This document shows positions 21,262-25,977 of a DNA stretch of 25,977 bases, one piece after another (the stretch's first letter is position 1; every line of letters starts with the position of its first letter). Origin of the DNA: Dokdonella_A sp039926025 (GTDB lineage Bacteria; Pseudomonadota; Gammaproteobacteria; Xanthomonadales; Rhodanobacteraceae). A program made the translations under genes and the position numbers. The stretch is taken from positions 1 to 25,977 of the forward strand of contig JBDSXV010000154.1 of assembly GCA_039926025.1 (NCBI GenBank). The letters run 5' to 3'. The notes under the pieces were generated by a model, which saw only the letters and a program-made list of their open reading frames with translations, did not search any database and had not been told where the DNA came from.

Positions 21262-21374
21262 TCCGGTCTGCAAGGGCGGACGAGGCGAACACCTTCGCGC
21301 GTGCTTCCGTCGCCACATACCGGTACGCTTCGCGGCCGTCGTCGCCCTGTTCCGCGGGATACAAGAAGAGAACC

Positions 21375-22142
21375 ATGCGATTCCTGAAAATCCTCAGTGT
21401 GCTCGTCGTGCTGGCGCTGATCCTCGGCGGCATCGTGCTGTGGACGCTGCCGGCCGATGTCGCCTACCGCTATGGTGCGAAATACCTCGGTCCGATTGCG
21501 TTGACCGGCCTGCGCGGCACTGTCTGGGATGGCCATGCCGATGGCGTCAGCGTGTTTGGCCGCGATATCGGTGAACTCGACTGGCATGCGCAGAAGCGTC
21601 CCTTGCTCGGCGGCCAGGTGGTGGCTGACTTGCGCATCAAGGGCGCCGATGTGGATGCCGCGGGGCTCGTCTCGCGCGGTGGGGGAGGCGCGATCACCGC
21701 GCGCGACCTTCGGTTTCGCATGCCTGCCGAATTGCTCGCGCCGGTGCTGTCGCTGGGCGACCTGAAATTGCTGGGCACCGTCAACGGCATGGTCAGCGAG
21801 GCGACCTTGGTCGGCAGCGTGCTGCGCACGGCCAGCGGCAATGGGCGCTGGAGCGAGGCAGGTATTTCCGGCAACGTCGAGGCGCGCTTTTCGGACATGC
21901 TGTGCGAATTCGCCAGCCAGCCCGATGGCAGCATCGGCGGCAAGGTGCACGATGACGGCAGCGGTGATCTCGCTGTCGATGGCTCGTTCCACACAAGCTT
22001 CGGCGTGTTCGATGTGCAGGCGACCCTCAGCGCGCGCAATGACGACCCGCAGGTCATCGAGGCCTTGCATCACATTGGCGAACTGCAGGCCGATGGCACG
22101 TCGCGGCTGCTCATCCACGGCCAGATGTTGAAGCTGCTTTGA
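21375..22142 (+). CDS. gspN: Type II secretion system protein N (GspN)
   Basis: The 255-residue protein begins after AAGAGAACC with an N-terminal membrane anchor (LKILSVLVVLALILGGIVLWTLP), then YRYGAKYLGPIALTGLRGTVWDGHADGVSVFGRDIGELDWHAQKRPLLGGQVVADLRI, the T2SSN pattern (GT.W.G....... ...W). The rest is repetitive beta-strand. GspN is an inner-membrane-anchored periplasmic accessory of the T2SS. No other gsp genes are present in the window, so it is detached from the main cluster. Its stop overlaps the next start (TTGA). Confidence 0.88.
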   Translation: MRFLKILSVLVVLALILGGIVLWTLPADVAYRYGAKYLGPIALTGLRGTVWDGHADGVSVFGRDIGELDWHAQKRPLLGGQVVADLRIKGADVDAAGLVSRGGGGAITARDLRFRMPAELLAPVLSLGDLKLLGTVNGMVSEATLVGSVLRTASGNGRWSEAGISGNVEARFSDMLCEFASQPDGSIGGKVHDDGSGDLAVDGSFHTSFGVFDVQATLSARNDDPQVIEALHHIGELQADGTSRLLIHGQMLKLL

Positions 22143-22948
22143 GCGCGCCAGTATCGGTCGAATTCCTCACTCGCGCGCTCGCCATCGCGCATCGCGCAGC
22201 GGATGCGGCCGAGGCGGTGATCGGGCCGCGCTACCGGAGTCAGGATTTTTCCGTGGTGACCAAGGCCGACGCGACGCCGGTGACAGAAGCCGATCGCGAA
22301 GCGGAAGCGACCATCAAGCGCGTGCTGCGCGAGGAGTTTCCGGACCACGCGTACTACGGTGAAGAGGAAGGGCGCGAAGGCGACAGCGATTTCCTCTGGC
22401 TGATCGATCCGATCGACGGTACCAAGGCCTTCGTTCGCGGCTATCCGATGTTCTCGACCCAGATCGCGCTGATGCATGCGGGCGAACTCGTGCTCGGCGT
22501 CTCAGCTGCTGGCGAATACGGCGAACGCGCGTGGGCGGTACGCGGCGGCGGCGCGTACTTGAATGGGCGTCCGATCCATATTTCAGGCGCGAGCGAATTC
22601 GGGCCACAGGTCGCAATTTCGACCGGCAATCTCAAGTCCCTCGCTGCATCGCCGGCGCGTTGGGACGCTTACGCGGGCCTCGTGCGCCGTGTCGGCCGCA
22701 TCCGCGGGTACGGCGATTTCCTGCACTACCATTTGCTCGCGCGTGGTGCGATCGATCTCGTCATCGAGTCGGATCTCAATATCCTCGACATCGCGCCGCT
22801 GGTCGTGATCGTGCGCGAAGCGGGCGGCGTGTTCACCGACCTCGAAGGCGACGACATCAGTCTGGACACGCGCAGTGCGCTGGCCGGGCCGGCGGCGTTG
22901 CACGCGCAGACTCTTTCATTGTTCGCCGCGAAGCGTGCTGACGTGTGA
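22139..22948 (+). CDS. hisN: Inositol-monophosphatase-family phosphatase, probably histidinol-phosphatase
   Basis: TTG at 22139 overlapping the gspN stop gives 269 residues. No better start is visible. It has the Mg-dependent phosphatase motifs: VTEADREAE (48-56), GEEEG (74-78), IDPIDGTKAFVRGYPMFSTQIAL (89-111) and a second metal motif in LNILDIAPLVVIVREAGG. GTKAFVRG with GEEEGREGDSDFLWLIDPIDGT resembles HisN-type histidinol phosphatases more than SuhB or CysQ. The histidine role is therefore likely but not proven from sequence alone; it would dephosphorylate histidinol phosphate in the cytoplasm. Confidence 0.85.
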   Translation: MSAPVSVEFLTRALAIAHRAADAAEAVIGPRYRSQDFSVVTKADATPVTEADREAEATIKRVLREEFPDHAYYGEEEGREGDSDFLWLIDPIDGTKAFVRGYPMFSTQIALMHAGELVLGVSAAGEYGERAWAVRGGGAYLNGRPIHISGASEFGPQVAISTGNLKSLAASPARWDAYAGLVRRVGRIRGYGDFLHYHLLARGAIDLVIESDLNILDIAPLVVIVREAGGVFTDLEGDDISLDTRSALAGPAALHAQTLSLFAAKRADV

Positions 22949-23059
22949 GACGTTCCTCGCGCGCCGGTGTGGCGTGCGCGGATTCACCTGGCTGGCGCGG
23001 CCATCAGCAGCGGGAAGGGCGAAGCGCAACCGTGACAGTCGGGCCGTATCTTGGTGGCG

Positions 23060-23065
23060 TACAAT
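23060..23065 (+). promoter_or_regulatory. Candidate -10 box giving a leaderless nudE transcript
   Basis: TACAAT ends 6 nt before the nudE ATG, which would place the transcription start at or next to the A of the ATG. No matching -35 box is clear. The rest of the 123-bp gap shows no gene. Confidence 0.35.
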
Positions 23066-23071
23066 CGCGGC

Positions 23072-23632
23072 ATGCCAAAACCACCCGTCATCCATGCCAC
23101 GCGCCCGCTTGAAACCAGTCGTTTCCTGAGCGCAGAAGAAGTCGATCTCGAATTTTCGAACGGCGAGAAGCGAACGTTCGAACGTCTCAAAAGCTCCGGC
23201 CTTGGCGCGGTCATCATCGTGCCGATGCAGGACGACGACACGGTACTGCTGGTGCGCGAATACGCGGTTGGCATCGACGGTTACGAACTGGGCCTGCCCA
23301 AGGGACGTCTCGATCGCGACGAAACCGTCGAGCAGGGCGCCAACCGCGAATTGAAGGAAGAGGTCGGCTTCGGTGCGCGCGAGTTGCATATCCTCGGTCG
23401 CCTGTCCGTTTCGCCAGCCTACATGACGGCGATGACGCATGTGGTGATTGCGCGCGACCTGCATCCGGAGCGACTCGTCGGCGACGAGCCGGAAGAGCTT
23501 GAAGTGGTGCCGTGGAAGCTGTCCGAGCTGCACCTGCTCCTCGCACAACCGGAGGTCAGCGACGGCCGCTCGATCGCTGCCTTGTTCATGGCGCGCGAAT
23601 ACCTCGCCGGCCGCTTCCGACCGCAGCCATGA
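23072..23632 (+). CDS. nudE: ADP compounds hydrolase NudE (NUDIX)
   Basis: ATG 23072 (MPKPPVIHATRPLETSRFLSAEEVDLEF) gives 186 residues, the family length. The NUDIX box G78-x5-E84-x7-RELKEEVGF (92-100) is complete, followed by the family's LSVSPAYMTAMTHVVIARDLHPERLVGDEPEELEVVPW. NudE hydrolyses ADP-ribose, diadenosine compounds and NADH. The stop overlaps cysQ as ATGA, a NudE-CysQ pairing also common elsewhere in the gammaproteobacteria. Confidence 0.95.
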   Translation: MPKPPVIHATRPLETSRFLSAEEVDLEFSNGEKRTFERLKSSGLGAVIIVPMQDDDTVLLVREYAVGIDGYELGLPKGRLDRDETVEQGANRELKEEVGFGARELHILGRLSVSPAYMTAMTHVVIARDLHPERLVGDEPEELEVVPWKLSELHLLLAQPEVSDGRSIAALFMAREYLAGRFRPQP

Positions 23633-24435
23633 GTCTCGACCTCGAACGACTCGCCCGCGCTGCCGGCGACATCGCGACACGGGCCGCGGCAGCCATCATG
23701 GAGGTGTATTCCTCCGATTTCGCTGTCGAGCACAAGGACGACCGCTCGCCGCTGACGGCGGCCGATCTCGCTGCGCACCGCATCATCGTCGCCGGACTCG
23801 AAGCGCTGACGCCGGCGCTGCCGGTGCTGTCGGAGGAATCGGCGACGATCGCCTGGAGCGAACGTTCGCGCTGGTCGCGTTACTGGCTCGTCGATCCGCT
23901 CGATGGCACGCGAGAGTTCGTCAAGCGCAACGGCGAATTCACCGTCAATATCGCCTTGATCGACGAGCATCACCCAGTGCTCGGCGTGGTGCAGACGCCG
24001 GTCACCGGCGAGCTCGCCTGCGCCTGGAGCGGCGGTGGTGCGTGGATCGCTGAGCCTGTCGGCGCCAAGCAGCGTCGTATCACTACGCGCCGGCGCGGCT
24101 CGCCGCTGGTCGTCGCGGGAAGCCGCTCGCATGCCTCCGAGCACGAAGCGAATCTGCTCGCGCGTCTCGGCCCCTGCGCGAAGATGCCGATGGGTTCGTC
24201 CTTGAAATTCATACGCATCGCCGCGGCCGAGGCGGATTTGTATCTGCGCCTTGGCCCGACCTCGGAATGGGACACTGCCGCGGGCCAGTGCGTGCTCGAA
24301 CAAGCCGGCGGTGCGGTGCTCGATTTCAGCGGTCGCCCATTTCGCTACAACACGCGCGATTCGCTGCTCAATCCGGATTTCATGGCGGTTGGTGATAGTG
24401 AAGCGGATTGGTCGGTGCTGTTCACCGGTCCGTGA
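23629..24435 (+). CDS. cysQ: 3'(2'),5'-bisphosphate nucleotidase CysQ
   Basis: ATG 23629 is coupled to nudE. The 268 residues show SPLTAADLAAHRII (40-53), VLSEES (66-71), WLVDPLDGTREFVKRNGEFTVNIALI (86-111) and SEWDTAAGQCVLEQAGG, the two metal-binding signatures of the IMPase superfamily; the DPLDGTREFVKRNGEF wording is typical of CysQ. The enzyme removes the 3'-phosphate of pAp, a by-product of sulfate assimilation. A REP-like array follows directly and may stabilise the 3' end of the mRNA. Confidence 0.96.
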   Translation: MSLDLERLARAAGDIATRAAAAIMEVYSSDFAVEHKDDRSPLTAADLAAHRIIVAGLEALTPALPVLSEESATIAWSERSRWSRYWLVDPLDGTREFVKRNGEFTVNIALIDEHHPVLGVVQTPVTGELACAWSGGGAWIAEPVGAKQRRITTRRRGSPLVVAGSRSHASEHEANLLARLGPCAKMPMGSSLKFIRIAAAEADLYLRLGPTSEWDTAAGQCVLEQAGGAVLDFSGRPFRYNTRDSLLNPDFMAVGDSEADWSVLFTGP

Positions 24436-24470
24436 TCGAACGCACCCGCCACACACCAGATTGCAGGATC

Positions 24471-24518
24471 AACTGTTTGCGGGAGCAACTGTTTGTGGGA
24501 GCAACTGTCTGTGGGAGC
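24471..24518 (+). repeat. Three 16-bp tandem repeats at the entry of the REP array
   Basis: AACTGTTTGCGGGAGC, AACTGTTTGTGGGAGC and AACTGTCTGTGGGAGC lie head to tail (24471-24486, 24487-24502, 24503-24518). The last runs into the first large repeat unit. They look like partial REP ends multiplied by slippage. Confidence 0.9.
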
Positions 24519-24851
24519 GGCTTCAGCCGCGATGCTCTTCACAGCACGAACACCATCCCACCCAACCCTCTCTGGAAGGGGAGGGCTGAAGTATTTGTGG
24601 GAGCGGCTTCAGCCGCGATGCTCTTCACAGCACGAACACCATCCCGACCCAACCCCCTCTTGAAGGGGAGGGCTGAAGCATTCGTGGGAGCGGCTTCAGC
24701 CGCGATGCTCTTCACAGCACGAACACCATCCCGACCCAACCCTCTCTTGAAGGGCAGGGCTGAAGCCTTTTGTGGGAGCGGCGTCAGCCGCGATGCTCTT
24801 CACAGCACGAACACCATCCCCACCCAACCCTCCCCTTGAAGGGGAGGGCTT
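24511..24851 (+). repeat. Four tandem 86-88-bp REP-like units
   Basis: Units start at 24511, 24597, 24684 and 24772 with GTGGGAGCGGCTTCAGCCGC (GCGTCAG in the last). Each then has ATGCTCTTCACAGCACGAAC and onward, and a second dyad of the form CCCTCTCTTGAAGGGGAGGG (perfect CCCTCCCCTTGAAGGGGAGGG-type in the last). Units are nearly identical. Each can form two hairpins (GCGGCTTCAGCCGC and the C/G-rich dyad). The order resembles extragenic palindromic arrays of Xanthomonadales. No gene is supported here; frames through it are shadows of the repeat. Confidence 0.92.
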
Positions 24852-24859
24852 TGGAGAAC

Positions 24860-24875
24860 TGCGGCTGAAGCCGCA
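24860..24875 (+). repeat. Closing REP hairpin
   Basis: TGCGGCT-GA-AGCCGCA is a perfect 7-bp hairpin. It is an inverted relative of the GCGGCTTCAGCCGC core of the array and ends the block 33 bp before mazG. Confidence 0.8.
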
Positions 24876-24908
24876 TGCGAAAAGTTCAAAAGAGAGCAGT
24901 AGTCACAC

Positions 24909-25727
24909 ATGACAACAGACACGGCGAAGCCCTCCATCGACGACCTGCTTTCCATCATGGCCCGCCTGCGCGATCGCACGCAGGGTTGTCCCTGGGACGT
25001 CGAGCAGGATTTCGACACGATCGCGCCGTACACGATCGAGGAAGCGTACGAGGTCGCCGATGCTATCGACCGGCGTGATTACGCCGACTTGCGCGACGAA
25101 CTCGGTGATCTGTTGCTGCAGGTCGTGTTCCACGCGCAGATGGCGAACGAGGCCGGGCACTTCGCTTTCGCCGATGTGGTTGCTGCGATCTGCGACAAGA
25201 TGATCCGACGCCACCCGCATGTGTTCGCCGACGCGCAAAAGAAGCCGGATGCGGTTGCGCAACTGGCGAACTGGGAAGAACTCAAGGCCGGCGAACGTGC
25301 CGCGCAGGGGAATGCCGACGACAGCGCGCTCGCCGGGATCTCGCGCGGCATGCCGGAATGGCAGCGTGCGGTGAAGCTGCAGAAAAAGGCAGCGCGCGTC
25401 GGCTTCGATTGGCCGGAGGTGACGCCCGTGTTCGACAAGCTGCACGAGGAAATCGACGAAGTACGCGCCGAGTTTGCGAATGGCAGCGATCCCGATCGTC
25501 TCACCGACGAAATTGGCGACGTGCTGTTCGTCTGCGTGAATCTCGCTCGTCACGCCAACGTCGATGTTTCGCAGGCGTTGCGCCATGCGAACAGCAAGTT
25601 CGAGCGACGCTTCCGCCGCATGGAGGCCATCGCGGCCGCAGCAGGCGAAACGCTGGCAGACAAGCCCCTGGAAGAGCAGGATGCGCTGTGGAACAGGGCG
25701 AAAGCGGAAGAACGCAAGGGCGGGTGA
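24909..25727 (+). CDS. mazG: Nucleoside triphosphate pyrophosphohydrolase MazG
   Basis: The 272-residue protein has the two-domain MazG layout. N-terminal domain: LLSIMARLRDRTQGCPWDVEQDFDTIAPYTIEEAYEVADAI, with E44-E45-x2-E48 and E64-x2-D67 (DELGDLLLQVVFHAQMA). C-terminal domain: FDKLHEEIDEVRAEF and DEIGDVLFVCVNLARHANVDVSQALRHANSKFERRF. It hydrolyses all canonical NTPs to NMP and PPi, and in E. coli lowers (p)ppGpp effects. The ATG at 24909 lacks a strong ribosome-binding site. It is separated from cysQ by the repeat array and probably has its own promoter. Confidence 0.96.
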   Translation: MTTDTAKPSIDDLLSIMARLRDRTQGCPWDVEQDFDTIAPYTIEEAYEVADAIDRRDYADLRDELGDLLLQVVFHAQMANEAGHFAFADVVAAICDKMIRRHPHVFADAQKKPDAVAQLANWEELKAGERAAQGNADDSALAGISRGMPEWQRAVKLQKKAARVGFDWPEVTPVFDKLHEEIDEVRAEFANGSDPDRLTDEIGDVLFVCVNLARHANVDVSQALRHANSKFERRFRRMEAIAAAAGETLADKPLEEQDALWNRAKAEERKGG

Positions 25728-25793
25728 CGCGTCGCGCGGGAGGGAAATGTCCTGTTTCAGCGCTCTTTTTTGTTTGTTGAGAAGATTGTGGGC

Positions 25794-25809
25794 GCTGCCG
25801 TCCGGCAGC
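25794..25809 (+). promoter_or_regulatory. Hairpin upstream of the secreted-protein gene
   Basis: GCTGCCG-TC-CGGCAGC is a perfect 7-bp hairpin 33 bp before ATG 25843. A T-run after AGCGCT (25769-25781) lies before it and might end mazG transcription. The gap 25728-25842 otherwise shows no gene. Confidence 0.4.
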
Positions 25810-25842
25810 ATCCCGGGGACCGAAGAAGAGGAGGCAAGGCAC

Positions 25843-25977
25843 ATGTTTGGACTTGGACGATGGGTTGTTGGTGGAGTTACCTTTCTTGCGGCAATGGCTT
25901 TGACTCAGCATGCCGATGCGGCCAACGGCGTCGTCGGGCCCGGCAACTGCGATGAAGGCGGCTTTGCAAGCGTGCTT
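25843..25977 (+). CDS. Secreted protein, 3' end outside window
   Basis: ATG 25843 follows GAGGAGGCAAGGCAC, a strong ribosome-binding site. The 45 visible codons give a signal peptide (MFGLGRWVVGGVTFLAAMALTQHADA, cleavage probably after ADA) and the mature start ANGVVGPGNCDEGGFASVL. The NCDEGGFASVL pattern resembles the beginning of secreted right-handed beta-helix proteins, where a GxCxEaAf..AL motif follows the signal peptide. Too little is visible to name it. Confidence 0.75.
   Translation, partial: MFGLGRWVVGGVTFLAAMALTQHADAANGVVGPGNCDEGGFASVL

Noticed and set aside
22873..23130. Small plus-strand frames over the hisN end and nudE leader
   Set aside because: Shadow frames without start signals; better explained by the flanking genes.
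24408..24839. Frames with internal protein repeats (FVGAASAAMLFTARTPS)
   Set aside because: They are translations of the tandem REP units and lack start signals.
24511..24851. Possible CRISPR array
   Set aside because: Units of 86-88 bp are nearly identical along their whole length. There are no short repeats alternating with unrelated spacers and no cas genes.

Overview
The window reads as chromosomal DNA of a high-GC gammaproteobacterium of the Xanthomonadales, probably Rhodanobacteraceae- or Lysobacter-like. The basis is the gene neighbourhood (ftsY-mutY-yggX, rsmD-coaD-ferredoxin, gspN-phosphatase-nudE-cysQ-mazG), a DUF6491 protein, and an array of GTGGGAGCGGCTTCAGCCGC-type repeats that I associate with this order. 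The species call is inference.

Bases 1 to about 7,750 are accessory DNA on the 3' side of a tRNA-Phe gene. They begin with the 3' end of an RHS gene carrying a GIY-YIG/URI-like nuclease tip, and a convergent DUF695 gene that may be its immunity partner. Next comes a displaced second RHS tip: a 120-bp near-copy of the RHS core end fused to a His-rich, HNH-like toxin tail, with its own overlapping immunity gene and a terminator. A small inverted-repeat element holding what looks like the last codons of a RAYT transposase then cuts into the C-terminal part of a probable phage tape-measure gene. The rest is a decayed prophage: small phage-like genes, a strongly folded intergenic RNA candidate ending in a terminator, a possible BECR-fold nuclease, several Cys-rich small proteins, a YodC/DUF2158 protein, and a stand-alone TIR-domain protein next to the tRNA. 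No integrase and no second att copy is visible.

From tRNA-Phe onward the DNA looks like core chromosome. A BlaI-type repressor with a clear operator overlaps an M56 (BlaR1-type) membrane peptidase. The peptidase C-terminus is not a penicillin-binding domain but a proline tract, a small probable beta domain and seven repeats of exactly 34 residues (SDYERR signature). A DUF6491 protein follows. On the minus strand, ftsY, an AsmA-like gene and mutY overlap end to end, and yggX follows after 10 nt. Divergent to ftsY run rsmD, coaD, a lipoprotein, a YfhL-type ferredoxin and gamma-glutamyltransferase. These are followed by an MBL hydrolase, a short TMEM43-family protein, a MAPEG protein, a DUF2167 gene interrupted by an amber codon, gspN, a histidinol-phosphatase/IMPase-family enzyme, nudE and cysQ. 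A four-unit REP-like array of about 340 bp separates cysQ from mazG, and the window ends inside a secreted-protein gene.

The most interesting points are the RHS tip reservoir with two different immunity arrangements, the structured RNA candidate at about 4,115-4,295, the orphan TIR protein beside tRNA-Phe, and the 34-residue-repeat BlaR1-like sensor.
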